Assembly (NCBI RefSeq): GCF_021568775.1
Contig: NZ_JAKGSG010000042.1
Location: forward strand, 38,943 to 102,942
DNA length: 64,000 bases
DNA from: Antribacter soli
Lineage (GTDB): Bacteria; Actinomycetota; Actinomycetes; Actinomycetales; Cellulomonadaceae
Reading direction: 5' to 3'
Shown here: piece after piece, positions 45,596-54,418 of the stretch
Position numbering within the stretch: the first letter of the stretch is position 1
Layout: each line of letters starts with the position of its first letter
Translations under genes and position numbers: made by a program
Notes under the pieces: generated by a model
Told to the model about the DNA's origin: nothing
The model's database searches: none
What the model saw: the letters and a program-made list of their open reading frames with translations, nothing else

Positions 45596-48085
45596 ATGTC
45601 GCATATACGCCATTTGCTGCAGCGGCGTGCGGCGACCGGTTGGGCTCGGGAAGAACGGGGCGCCCGGGTCGCGAGGGGGCGGCCCCCCCTGGCGACCCCG
45701 ATCCGGTTGCTCGCCGTGCTGGCGCTGACGTTCGCCGCACTTCCGCTCGCTGACGTCCCGGCCCAGGCAGCGACGGACATCACCGCCAGGGTGCGGGCGA
45801 ACGAGAGCGTCGAGCTGGCGGGCGACGCGGTCATCACGCTCGGCGACGGCGAGGAGGTCGTCTACGGCGGCGTCTTCTCGGGCGTGGGAACCCTGACGGT
45901 CAGCGGGCGGGGCAAGCTCGTGCTGACGGCGGACAGCGACTTCCAGATCCCCGAGGACCGCCAGCGGCAGCGCCTGGAGGTCCTGGGCATCAAGAACCAC
46001 CCCTACGCCACGTTCCACGACCCCGATCCGCCCGCCGTCACGGTCGAGGCCGGCGCGACGCTGCAGTACGGCGACGGCACCGGCGCGACGGGCCGGGTGG
46101 GCCACTACCCCTACGACTACCCGAACTTCGCCTGGAACGCGCTCAACCATCACATCGACGGCACGCTGATCGTCTCCGTCAGCGGCGCGCCGTACCACCC
46201 GGGGATCCTCAGCGGCGGCGGGGTGCTGAACCAGACCCGGTTCATCTGGGACGGCGTCTATCTGGCCGGGGACCACTCCTTCTCAGGCACCTTCGTCAAC
46301 GGCACCGTCGCCTATGTCGGCCAGCGTGAGGGGTACCGGACGGCCTTCCCGAACATCGCGAGGGTGGTCAACTACGGCTCGTTCATCGTGGACACGCCCC
46401 ACGACCACGACACGGTCCTGAGCTTCGACATCTTCTCCCGCGAGTGGGGGAACGACGTCAACTTCCACGGCGCCCCCGACGGCAGCCGCATCATCATGTC
46501 CGGCGTCTACTCCTGGAGCGACCAGGGCTCGGAGACGAACCCGTCCCTCTCGGACCCCGGCCTCAACCTCCGGGCGGTGCACAAGAACATCAACAAGCGC
46601 GGCGTGAACATCCAGGGCGCGATCGTCCAGTGGGGCGACGGCACCCACAACCGCTTCTTCCTGCCCGGGACGCGCGAGACCGTCTACATCAACCTGTACA
46701 CGCGCCGCGCGCGCGGGCACCTCATCTTCGACTACAACGGGCCGGTCACTCTTGGCGCGCCGATCTCGGGGGGCAGGTACCACGACACGATGAGCGCCGT
46801 GGCGGTCGGTGACGTCACCGTCGCCGGCACGCCGGGCAACGACGTCACCTTCGCCGACCAGCAGAACTACGACGGCGCCACGACGATCGGGAACGGGGCG
46901 ATCCTCCGGCTCGGGACCGGCAGCCCGGGCGAGGATTCCTGGCTGCTCACCGGGACGGAGTTCGCCAAGGTCGTCGACGACGGCACGCTCGTCGTCCACA
47001 ACGCCGAGAAGGCGATCGAGCTGTCCCGCGTCAGCGGTGCGGGCTCCTTCGAGCAGGCCGGACCGGCGCCGGTGACGCTCACCGGCGACATCTCGTACTC
47101 CGGGCCCACGACGGTGTCGGGCGGAGCGCTCGTCCTCGCCGGCGCAAGCCTTGCCTCGTCCGCCGGCCTGGAGCTCTCGAGCCCCGGGGCGGCGCTCGAC
47201 GTGACCACCGCGGGCGACCAGACCGTCAACAACCTCCGCGGCGTCGAAGGAAGCGCCCTGCGCCTCGGCACCGCCGCGCTGACCGTCGCGAGCACCGAGG
47301 ACACCCAGTACGCCGGCGGCGTCGAGGGTGCCGGCGGCCTGGTGAAGGCCGGTGCCGCGACGCTGACCTACACGGGCACGAGCACTGCCCAGGGCCCCTG
47401 GGCCGTCACCGACGGGACCCTCGCGCTCGCCGGCGCTGCACTCGCGGGGGACCTCGTCGTCGACCGGACCCTCGCGGTCACCGGGGCGACCGCCGTGGGC
47501 GGCAACCTGACGCTGCAGGGAACGTCCGCTCTCCAGGCGAGCACGGGGGCCGAGCTGACCGTCGCCGGCACCGTCACCCTGGGCGGCGGCACGCTCGAGA
47601 TCCGCCACGAGGACGGCGCCCCCCTGCCCGCCGAGTTCGCCGTCGTCACGGCCGGCGGTGGGATCACCGGGACGTTCGCCGGTCTCGACGACGGCGCCAC
47701 GCTCGACGTCGCGGGCACCGAGTACGAGATCAGCTACACGGGCGACAGGGTGCTGCTCTCCGCTCCGACGCCGCCCGCTGCGGTCACGGGCGGCGAGGCC
47801 GCGCCGGACAGCGCCGCAGCGCCCGAACAGGGAACCGGCGTCTCCCCCGTCGTCGTCGCAGTGATCTCGCTCGCCGCGCTCGCCCTGGCCGCGCTCGCCG
47901 TCGTCGCGGTGCGCCGACGGCGGACCGCGATCCCGCGGCACGCCCGACGCCGGACCACCGGGAAGCCCTCGGGCACCGAGGCCGGGCCGCTCGAAGAAGG
48001 CCCGCCCTCGGGCATCGAGGACCACGCCTCGGCCGCAGCCACCGCGCCGACGGAAACACTTTCCGTGGCGAATCCGCATCAGTAG
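45596..48085 (+). CDS. Cell-surface beta-helix protein with autotransporter-like repeats
   Basis: 829 residues. A long basic N-region leads to a signal peptide (hydrophobic 37-51, cleavage near 58). Residues 60-720 are beta-rich, with repeated short strands (TGTSTAQGPWAVTDGTLALA, GPTTVSGGALVLAGASLA) resembling passenger-associated repeats of autotransporters. One membrane helix (about 750-772) is followed by a basic cytoplasmic tail, so it is anchored in the cell membrane, not an outer-membrane autotransporter. The pectin-lyase-like helix and neighbours suggest polysaccharide binding or cleavage, but no catalytic motif is recognised. No Shine-Dalgarno; a leaderless start is likely. Confidence 0.75.
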   Translation: MSHIRHLLQRRAATGWAREERGARVARGRPPLATPIRLLAVLALTFAALPLADVPAQAATDITARVRANESVELAGDAVITLGDGEEVVYGGVFSGVGTLTVSGRGKLVLTADSDFQIPEDRQRQRLEVLGIKNHPYATFHDPDPPAVTVEAGATLQYGDGTGATGRVGHYPYDYPNFAWNALNHHIDGTLIVSVSGAPYHPGILSGGGVLNQTRFIWDGVYLAGDHSFSGTFVNGTVAYVGQREGYRTAFPNIARVVNYGSFIVDTPHDHDTVLSFDIFSREWGNDVNFHGAPDGSRIIMSGVYSWSDQGSETNPSLSDPGLNLRAVHKNINKRGVNIQGAIVQWGDGTHNRFFLPGTRETVYINLYTRRARGHLIFDYNGPVTLGAPISGGRYHDTMSAVAVGDVTVAGTPGNDVTFADQQNYDGATTIGNGAILRLGTGSPGEDSWLLTGTEFAKVVDDGTLVVHNAEKAIELSRVSGAGSFEQAGPAPVTLTGDISYSGPTTVSGGALVLAGASLASSAGLELSSPGAALDVTTAGDQTVNNLRGVEGSALRLGTAALTVASTEDTQYAGGVEGAGGLVKAGAATLTYTGTSTAQGPWAVTDGTLALAGAALAGDLVVDRTLAVTGATAVGGNLTLQGTSALQASTGAELTVAGTVTLGGGTLEIRHEDGAPLPAEFAVVTAGGGITGTFAGLDDGATLDVAGTEYEISYTGDRVLLSAPTPPAAVTGGEAAPDSAAAPEQGTGVSPVVVAVISLAALALAALAVVAVRRRRTAIPRHARRRTTGKPSGTEAGPLEEGPPSGIEDHASAAATAPTETLSVANPHQ

Positions 48086-48153
48086 GTCTTGTCCGGCCGA
48101 TCAGGTCTCGTGTTGAATTTCACCCGCTGTCCCCTTCCGAAAGAGGTCGTTCG

Positions 48154-49680
48154 ATGAGCAGCCAGACAGGCCCCGCCACACGGAACGGGCCCGACGGGCT
48201 GAGTCGCCGTGGCTTCCTGGCCCTGGCGGGAACCGCGTCCGCCCTCGCGGCGGTCGGCCCGCTGTGGATCGGCGCGCCGGCCCGCGCCGCCGGCGCGCAC
48301 CCCGGCCTGCTGCACACCGCAGAAGACTTCGCGCGCATGAGCGCCAGGGTCAAGGCGGGGGAAGATCCCTGGATCAGCGGCTGGAACGCGCTGACCGGGA
48401 GCAGCCACGCCCAGGCGGGCTGGGCCCCGCGGGCCACCCCCGTCGTGATCCGTGGCGGTGACGGTCAGAACGTCGCGGTCCTCTTCAAGGACATGCACGC
48501 CGCGTACCAGAACGCGCTGGTCTGGAGGGTGTCCGGCAACGAGGACCACGCGCGGACCGCGCGCGACATCCTGAACGCCTGGTCCCACACGCTCACGGAG
48601 CTCACCGGCAACGCCGACCGCTACCTGGCAGCCGGGATCTACGGCTACCAGTTCGCGAACGCGGTCGAGCTCATGCGCGGCTACGAGGGCTTCGACTTCG
48701 ACGCCGCGGCGTCGAAGCTGCTCTCGATCTTTTACCCCATGAACGACAGGTTCCTCAAGGAGCACAACGGCGCCCACATCGAGAACTACTGGGCGAACTG
48801 GGACCTGTGCAACATGACGTCGATCCTCTCTATCGGCGCCCTCCTCGACCGAGGGGATCTCGTCGACCAGGCCGTGAGCTACTTCAAGTCCGGCGGGGGC
48901 AACGGGTCGATCGGCCGGGCGGTCCCGTTCCTGCACGAGAACGGCGCGCTCGGGCAGTGGCAGGAGAGCGGCCGTGACCAGCCCCACTCGACCATGGGCG
49001 TCGGCCTCATGGGCGCGTTCTGCGAGACGGCCTGGAACCAGGGCATCGACCTGTACGGCTACGACGACAACCGCTTCCTCAAGGGCGCGGAGTACGTGGC
49101 CAAGTACAACCTCGGGTACGACGTCCCGTTCGAGACCTACGGCTGGCACCACGGTCAGTACGGGGCCTGGCGGACGCAGACGGTGATCTCCGACGCCGGC
49201 CGCGGACAGGTCAGGCCCGTGTGGGCCATGATCCAGGGCCACTACGCCGGCCGCAGGGGTCTCGAGGCGCGCTACGTGACGGAGACGATCCAGCGCGACG
49301 GGGTCGAGTCGGGCGGCGGGCAGTACGGCCCCAACAGCGGCGGCTACGACCAGCTCGGCTTCGGGACGCTGGCCTTCCGGCGTCCGGTGGCCGCTCCGGC
49401 CGCCGAGCCCGAGCCGGAGGTCACGAGCGCCCCGCCGTCACCCAGCCCCTCGCCCAGCCCCTCGCCGTCCCCGTCCCCCTCGCCGTCCCCGTCGCTGAGC
49501 ACGAGCAGCACCGCGGCTCCGTCGTCGGTGCCCTCGTCGTCCGAGTCCTCGTCCGTGACGGTTGCCGGGGCAGTGGCCGGCACGGACATCCCCATCGGGG
49601 TACCGATCGGCTTCGGTACCGCCGCCGTGGCTGCGCTGATCGGCGTCATCGGCAAGTTCCGCGGGTGGTTCGAGCGGTAG
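48154..49680 (+). CDS. Tat-exported, membrane-anchored alginate-lyase-domain enzyme
   Basis: 508 residues. Twin-arginine signal SRRGFLALAG (17-26), then an alginate_lyase-type (alpha/alpha)-barrel domain (about 50-400), starting HPGLLHTAEDFARM and including the conserved segments HIENYWANWDLCNM and the exposed HENGALGQWQESGRDQPHS. A Ser/Pro linker (about 420-450) and a C-terminal membrane helix (about 475-500, ending FRGWFER) tether it to the cell surface. PL5-like enzymes cleave uronic-acid polymers by beta-elimination; which polymer is unknown. GAGG lies seven bases before ATG 48154. It may be transcribed with the beta-helix gene 68 bp upstream. Confidence 0.8.
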   Translation: MSSQTGPATRNGPDGLSRRGFLALAGTASALAAVGPLWIGAPARAAGAHPGLLHTAEDFARMSARVKAGEDPWISGWNALTGSSHAQAGWAPRATPVVIRGGDGQNVAVLFKDMHAAYQNALVWRVSGNEDHARTARDILNAWSHTLTELTGNADRYLAAGIYGYQFANAVELMRGYEGFDFDAAASKLLSIFYPMNDRFLKEHNGAHIENYWANWDLCNMTSILSIGALLDRGDLVDQAVSYFKSGGGNGSIGRAVPFLHENGALGQWQESGRDQPHSTMGVGLMGAFCETAWNQGIDLYGYDDNRFLKGAEYVAKYNLGYDVPFETYGWHHGQYGAWRTQTVISDAGRGQVRPVWAMIQGHYAGRRGLEARYVTETIQRDGVESGGGQYGPNSGGYDQLGFGTLAFRRPVAAPAAEPEPEVTSAPPSPSPSPSPSPSPSPSPSPSLSTSSTAAPSSVPSSSESSSVTVAGAVAGTDIPIGVPIGFGTAAVAALIGVIGKFRGWFER

Positions 49681-49702
49681 GCAGGGGCCGACCGGAGGAC
49701 CG

Positions 49703-49737
49703 AGGGGCCTGACCAGCGCCGCGCTGGTCGGGCCCTT
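49703..49737 (+). terminator. Terminator after the surface lyase gene
   Basis: 17-bp arms (49703-49719 and 49721-49737) pair at 15 of 17 positions. The hairpin ends 22 bp past the lyase stop, isolating it from the GntR-regulated operon. Confidence 0.75.
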
Positions 49738-49787
49738 CTCCGTGTGCTCCACGGCAAGTCGCGCTCGAGGGCTTGCTCGATCGTGGT

Positions 49788-49807
49788 TTGTCCGTACATA
49801 CTGACAA
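49788..49807. promoter_or_regulatory. GntR-type operator before the isomerase-dehydrogenase operon
   Basis: TTGTC-N10-GACAA, with identical GT and CG flanks (GTTTGTC...GACAACG) to the site at 57645-57664. It lies 36 bp before ATG 49844. The GntR regulator at 51926-52663 is the likely binder. Confidence 0.7.
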
Positions 49808-49843
49808 CGCACCTACGGTCGACAAGGGAGTGACGAGGGAGCA

Positions 49844-50752
49844 ATGGCGATCATCGTGGCGGGCGCGCCCGTGAGTTTCGGTGTCTTCGAGCTGACCCCC
49901 GACGGCGACGACCTGCGGTTGCCGACGGCTGACGAGGTGCTCGACGTCCTCGAGCGGACGGGCTACGCGGGCGTGGACCTGGGGCCGGTCGGGTTCCTCG
50001 GCCGCGGCGACGAGCTGCGCAAGCGCCTCGACCGGCACGGGTTGGAGCTGGCCGGCGGCTGGGTCGACCTCCCGTTCACGGACGACGACGCCTTCACCGG
50101 CGCGCTCCCCGCCCTCGACGATGCGCTGGACGTCTTCGCCGACGCCGCCGAGGCGGGCCCGTCCAAGCTCCCCCTGCCCACGCTCGCCGACTCCGGCGAC
50201 GCTACCCGCAAGGCCAACCCGGGCGGCGGAGCGGGACACGTCCTCGACGCCGACGGCTGGACGCGCCTCGCACGCAACGTCGGCGTCGCCGCCGAGCGCG
50301 TGCGCAGCCGCGGGTTCGAGCCCACGTTCCACCACCACGCGTGCACGTTCGTCGAGACCCCGGACGAGATCGACACCTTCCTCGACCGGACCGACGTGGA
50401 CCTCACGTTCGACACCGGCCACCTCCTCATCGGCGGCGGCGACCCCCTGGAGGGCTGGCGCCGGTGGTCGAGCCGGATCAACCACCTCCACCTCAAGGAC
50501 GTCCGGGTCGACGTGCTGCGCGACATCGTGGCGAGCAAGGGCGGGATGATCGACGTCTGGTCCGGCGGCACGTTCGTGCCGTTCGGCGAGGGGGACCTCG
50601 ACATCGCCGCCGTCATGGACGCCGTGGTCGCCTCCGGGTACGACGGCTGGCTCGTCGTCGAGCAGGACGTGTACCCGCGGCCGGGCGACGACCCCGCGCG
50701 CCCCGAGCGCGACTCCCGCACCAACCGCGACGCGCTGCGTCGCTGGATCTGA
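49844..50752 (+). CDS. TIM-barrel sugar isomerase/epimerase (IolE-like)
   Basis: 302 residues of the AP_endonuc_2/xylose-isomerase-like TIM barrel. Metal-site elements include FHHHACTFVETPDEI, DTGHLLIGGGDP, NHLHLKDVRVDVL and WLVVEQD. The opening GAPVSFGVFELTP resembles myo-inosose-2 dehydratase IolE, so dehydration or isomerisation of a keto-sugar or inosose is likely. It is followed 12 bp later by a Gfo/Idh/MocA dehydrogenase. AGGGAG precedes ATG 49844. Controlled by the TTGTC-N10-GACAA site. Confidence 0.85.
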   Translation: MAIIVAGAPVSFGVFELTPDGDDLRLPTADEVLDVLERTGYAGVDLGPVGFLGRGDELRKRLDRHGLELAGGWVDLPFTDDDAFTGALPALDDALDVFADAAEAGPSKLPLPTLADSGDATRKANPGGGAGHVLDADGWTRLARNVGVAAERVRSRGFEPTFHHHACTFVETPDEIDTFLDRTDVDLTFDTGHLLIGGGDPLEGWRRWSSRINHLHLKDVRVDVLRDIVASKGGMIDVWSGGTFVPFGEGDLDIAAVMDAVVASGYDGWLVVEQDVYPRPGDDPARPERDSRTNRDALRRWI

Positions 50753-50764
50753 GAGAAGGAAGCG

Positions 50765-51784
50765 ATGCAGGACGAGGACCTCCGCGTTGCCGTCGTGGGC
50801 GCCGGCATCATGGGCGGCGACCACATCAGCCGGCTGACGAACAAGGTGAGCGGCGCGCGCGTCGTCTCGGTCGTCGAGCCCGACGACGGGCGGGCCGCCT
50901 CGGCGCTCCTGACCGCGCCGGGTGCGCGGCAGCGGGCCACGATCGAGGACGCGCTCGGGCACGACGACATCGACGCCGTCATCGTGGCCAACCCCGGGCC
51001 GTTCCACGAGGCGACGCTGCTGCCCTGCCTCGAGGCCGGGATCCCCACGCTGTGCGAGAAGCCCCTCACCCCCGACTCCCTGGGCGCGCTCCGCGTCATG
51101 GAGGCCGAGCAGAGGGCCGGCCGGCCGCTCATCCAGGTCGGGTTCATGCGCCGCTTCGACGCCGAGTACCGGCAGCTGCGCGAGCTCGTGCAGTCCGGCG
51201 ACGCCGGCGCGCTCCTTGCGCTGCACTGCGCGCACCGCAACGTCGCGACCCCGCCCGGGTACGTCGAGTCGATGCTCATCACCGACTCGGTCGTGCACGA
51301 GATCGACGTCGTCGCCTGGCTCGCGGACGAGCCCATCACGGCGGTCGAGGTCAAGAAGCCGCGGCGCAACTCGCGCGCGCCCGAGGGCCTGCGGGAGCCG
51401 CAGCTCGTCCTGCTCGAGACCGCCTCGGGCGTCCTCGCCGACGTCGAGATCAACGTCAACTGCGGGTTCGGCTACCAGGTGACCACGGACGCCGTGTTCG
51501 AGTCCGCCCTCGCGTCGATCGGCCGCACGACCGGCATCACGCAGTGGCGGGACGGCCGGATGATCGCCGCGGAGCACACCACCTACACCACCCGCTTCGA
51601 GGCGGCGTACGACGTCGAGGTCCAGCGCTGGGTCGACGCCACGCGCCGCGGCGTGATCGACGGCCCGACGACCTGGGACGGCTACCTCGCCGCCGTCGTC
51701 TGCGAGGCGGCGCTCGAGGCGCAGGCCTCGGGTCGCCGCGTCGAGGTCGCGTACGTCGACCGGCCCGCCTTCTACGCCGCGTAG
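50765..51784 (+). CDS. Gfo/Idh/MocA-family NAD(P)-dependent dehydrogenase
   Basis: 339 residues. Rossmann fold with VAVVGAGIMGGDH (8-20), catalytic EKP in TLCEKPLTPDS, and SVVHEIDVVAWLAD with the conserved His/Asp of the IolG-like subgroup in the C-terminal domain. It oxidises a hydroxyl of a sugar, uronate or inositol. In this operon it probably acts on the product of the cytosolic breakdown before or after the isomerase. A good AGAAGGA lies upstream of ATG 50765. A long G/C homopolymer stretch follows its stop. Confidence 0.9.
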   Translation: MQDEDLRVAVVGAGIMGGDHISRLTNKVSGARVVSVVEPDDGRAASALLTAPGARQRATIEDALGHDDIDAVIVANPGPFHEATLLPCLEAGIPTLCEKPLTPDSLGALRVMEAEQRAGRPLIQVGFMRRFDAEYRQLRELVQSGDAGALLALHCAHRNVATPPGYVESMLITDSVVHEIDVVAWLADEPITAVEVKKPRRNSRAPEGLREPQLVLLETASGVLADVEINVNCGFGYQVTTDAVFESALASIGRTTGITQWRDGRMIAAEHTTYTTRFEAAYDVEVQRWVDATRRGVIDGPTTWDGYLAAVVCEAALEAQASGRRVEVAYVDRPAFYAA

Positions 51785-51800
51785 CGACAGGCATCGTCGT

Positions 51801-51907
51801 GGGGGGGGGGGGGGGGGGGGGGCGGGGGCCCCCCCCCCCCCCCCCACCGGGGGGGCGCCGAGCGCGCACCCCCCCCCCCCGCCCCCCCCCCCCCCCCCCC
51901 CCCCCCC
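51801..51907. repeat. Homopolymeric G and C tracts (suspected assembly artefact)
   Basis: 107 bp made almost wholly of G and C runs: 22 G, then a C, five G and 17 C, then a short mixed segment and runs of 12 and 26 C. Nothing comparable occurs elsewhere in the window. It lies between the convergent dehydrogenase and GntR genes. It may be a hairpin of real sequence or a polished-over assembly error. Confidence 0.9.
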
Positions 51908-51925
51908 ACGCTCATGGGGGCGCGA

Positions 51926-52663
51926 TCAGTGCGCGAACAGCGTGGTGTCGAAGATGTACCGCGACGCGCGGTAGATGTGCCTGCCGAACTCGACGACGTT
52001 GCCGGACTCGTCGTAGGCCGTGCGCTCCATCGTCAGCAGTGCGGAGTGCGGCTCCTCGTCGAGCACCTTGGCCTCGGCGGCGGTCGCCGTCCGCGCACCG
52101 ATGCGCTGGCGCGCGACGGCGGGGCGGATTCCCCGCGCCCGCAGCGCCTCGTAGAGCCCCAGCCTCTCGAGCTCCTCGCGCGTGGGGGCGGTCTCCTGGG
52201 GCAGGTAGTTGTTGAGGACGGCGAGCGGCTCCCCGTCGGCGAGGCGCAGCCGCTCCAGGTGCACGACGGGGGAGCCCGCCGGGAGCTCGAGCAGCGCGGC
52301 CACGTCGGCGGGCATCTCGATCGTCTCGTACGCCAGGACGCGCGTCGACGGCTTCCGGCCGGCGCGCTCGAGGTCGGACTGCAGCGACGTCAGCTCGACC
52401 GTGCGCCGGATACGCTCGGGCGCGACGCGCGTCCCCACCCCGCGCTTGCGGACCAGGCGTCCCTTGTCGACCAGCTCCTGCAGCGCCTGCCGGGCCGTGG
52501 GACGCGAGATGCCGAGCCGGGCCGCGAGCGCCACCTCGTTCTCCAGGAAGTCGCCCGGGGCCAGAAGGCCCGACTGGATGTGCGCCTCGATCGACGTCGC
52601 CACCTGGTGGTAGAGGGGCACGGGGCTGGAGCGATCCAGCTCGATGAGCAGATGATCAGCCAC
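51926..52663 (-). CDS. GntR-family transcriptional regulator (HutC/UTRA type)
   Basis: 245 residues. Winged helix at about 12-75 (VPLYHQVATSIEAHIQSGLL, then LGISRPTARQALQELVDKG) and a UTRA ligand-binding domain from about 95 (VELTSLQSDLERAGRKPSTR) to 240. HutC-type regulators bind sugars, uronides or amino-sugar phosphates. It follows the lyase-like gene and is probably last in the ABC-transporter operon. GAGGAGG lies six bases before GTG 52663. The TTGTC-N10-GACAA sites at both operon starts are likely its operators. Confidence 0.9.
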   Translation of the reverse strand: MADHLLIELDRSSPVPLYHQVATSIEAHIQSGLLAPGDFLENEVALAARLGISRPTARQALQELVDKGRLVRKRGVGTRVAPERIRRTVELTSLQSDLERAGRKPSTRVLAYETIEMPADVAALLELPAGSPVVHLERLRLADGEPLAVLNNYLPQETAPTREELERLGLYEALRARGIRPAVARQRIGARTATAAEAKVLDEEPHSALLTMERTAYDESGNVVEFGRHIYRASRYIFDTTLFAH

Positions 52664-52737
52664 GCTGTGCCTCCTCGGTTCGGACGACCGGCTGGTCCGC
52701 CGGCCTTGGTGGTCGATGACGGTCCCGCAGGGCGCAC

Positions 52738-54414
52738 TCACGCACGGCGGATCCGCACGGTCGTGGTTCCGGGCGACGACCAGGTCAGGTAGAGCCGCGG
52801 CCCCGCGAGCGCGTCGGTGCCGCCGAGGAACTCGTACGCCTCCCCCGGCCGGTACACGGGCGGCGCGGCGGGATCGCCCCCGGTCGGCTGCTCGACGTGA
52901 AGCATCGCATCCGGGCCGACGACGTCCGCCGCTCCGGTCACCAGGTGGAACCGGCCGTCCCCGAGGTCGTCGGCGCCGCGCACCGCGCAGTCCCACGGTA
53001 GTGCCAGCTCGAGCGCGTGCGGGGCCGCGAGGCCGTGCGTCGTGATCGCGAGCACGACGCCGTCGTCGGCGAGGTCGAGCGCGATCTCGGTCTCGAGGCG
53101 CACGACGTCGCGACGTCGCTGCGAGAACGCCATCGACGCCGCGAAGCGGCCCTCGAACTCGAGCGCGTACGCCCCGTCGTCAAGGCGCCGCGCGGCCTCG
53201 AGCGGCTGGTAGTACGACGCCGAGACCTGCTCGCGCAGCACCACCCGGTCGCCGTCGCGCTCGGCGGACGTGGGCCGGAACGGGCCGAGCCCGAAGAAGT
53301 CGCGCGACAGCCGTGCCGAGCGGACGCCCACCCCGCCGAGCCCGGTCCGCAGGAAGGTCGGGTTGCACGCGAGCCCGGACGCGATGCGCCCGGACGCCGG
53401 CACGTCCGACCCGCCGTAGACGGTCGCCCACGTGTCGCCGCTCCACCGGCGCAGCAGACGGCTGCCGGCGAACCAGCGCTCGCCCGCCTCCGCCGGCCCT
53501 GGCTCGCCGGCGCCCGCCGCGTGCCCGGCGGCGGCGAACCCCGCGCGCACGTCGTCGTCGAGCAGCGCCCGCGCCGTCGCGTGGACGGGATCCGTGCCCT
53601 CGGCGGACGCGCTGCGCCGCGTCGCGTCCCGGCACCGCGCGCACCCGGCGGCGAACCGCGCGAGCTGGTCGAGGAACGGCCCCAGCGGGAACGACTCGTC
53701 CTTCTGGTCCTGCCGCCGCGAGTGCACGGTCTCGACGACGCCGTCGGGCGTCGTGAGGTCGAGCTGGGCGTGCAGGTTCGCGTGCACGACGTCGGTCAGG
53801 TCGTCCCGTCCGAGCGCCGCGGCGAGCGTCAGCAGCGACGGGTTCGAGACGTACGCCGCGTAGATCGGGCTGCGCTCGCTGTAGATCCCGTCGGCGTCGA
53901 CGTCGATCCCCTCGGCGAGCCACTCGCGGGCGCGCTCGAGGGCCTCGGGTGCGTCGACCAGCGTCCCGAGGCCCGCGAGCGCCCCGGCGATCTCCCACCG
54001 GTGGTTTGGCGTGTGCACGCCGCCGGTCACGAGCGCGGGCAGCGCGCGCCGCAGGACGGCCTCGACGCGCTCCCCCACGCCGGGCCACAGCGAACGGCGG
54101 CGCAGCAGCGTCAGCGCGAGCACGCCGTCGGACACCGTGAAGGCGGAGTCGGGCGGGGAGGCCAGGTTGTCGCCCGAGGAGAACAGGCCCGTGGGCTCCT
54201 GCAGCGCCTCGAGCTCGCCGAGCCAGCCCCCGGCCGCCGCCTCGAGGAGAGGATCGGCGTCGTCCGCTCCCGCGACGACGGCGGCCGTCACCATGGCCAT
54301 GAGGCCACGGTGTCCGCGGGCACGCTCGGCCGCGGCCGCCGCCCCCTCGGACCCGAGGCCGAGGGCCCGGTCGCGGGCCGCCAGCGCGAGCGACGCCAGG
54401 AGGTCGTCCGCCAT
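52738..54414 (-). CDS. Cytosolic toroid-plus-beta-sandwich protein, putative oligosaccharide lyase
   Basis: 558 residues, no signal peptide, not assigned to a named family. The N-terminal half (about 1-300) is helix-rich with repeated alpha-hairpins typical of an (alpha/alpha) toroid (HTPNHRWEIAGALAGLGTL, IYSERSPIYAAYVSNPSLLT), and the C-terminal half (about 315-558) is beta-rich (GDRVVLREQVSASYYQPLEA). This two-domain layout is shared by heparinase II/III-like and other polysaccharide lyases. His143/Asn/Arg in HTPNHRWE and Tyr/His residues are candidate catalytic groups. Encoded between the ABC permeases and GntR, it probably cleaves imported oligosaccharide. Function is inference. Confidence 0.65.
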   Translation of the reverse strand: MADDLLASLALAARDRALGLGSEGAAAAAERARGHRGLMAMVTAAVVAGADDADPLLEAAAGGWLGELEALQEPTGLFSSGDNLASPPDSAFTVSDGVLALTLLRRRSLWPGVGERVEAVLRRALPALVTGGVHTPNHRWEIAGALAGLGTLVDAPEALERAREWLAEGIDVDADGIYSERSPIYAAYVSNPSLLTLAAALGRDDLTDVVHANLHAQLDLTTPDGVVETVHSRRQDQKDESFPLGPFLDQLARFAAGCARCRDATRRSASAEGTDPVHATARALLDDDVRAGFAAAGHAAGAGEPGPAEAGERWFAGSRLLRRWSGDTWATVYGGSDVPASGRIASGLACNPTFLRTGLGGVGVRSARLSRDFFGLGPFRPTSAERDGDRVVLREQVSASYYQPLEAARRLDDGAYALEFEGRFAASMAFSQRRRDVVRLETEIALDLADDGVVLAITTHGLAAPHALELALPWDCAVRGADDLGDGRFHLVTGAADVVGPDAMLHVEQPTGGDPAAPPVYRPGEAYEFLGGTDALAGPRLYLTWSSPGTTTVRIRRA

Positions 54415-54418
54415 GCGG

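Noticed and set aside
46283..48079. Long minus-strand frame opposite the beta-helix gene
   Set aside because: Composition mirrors the coding strand and no motif or initiation site supports it.
49439..49497. ccctcgcccag/cccgtcccc repeats
   Set aside because: They encode the Ser-Pro linker of the membrane-anchored lyase and need no other explanation.
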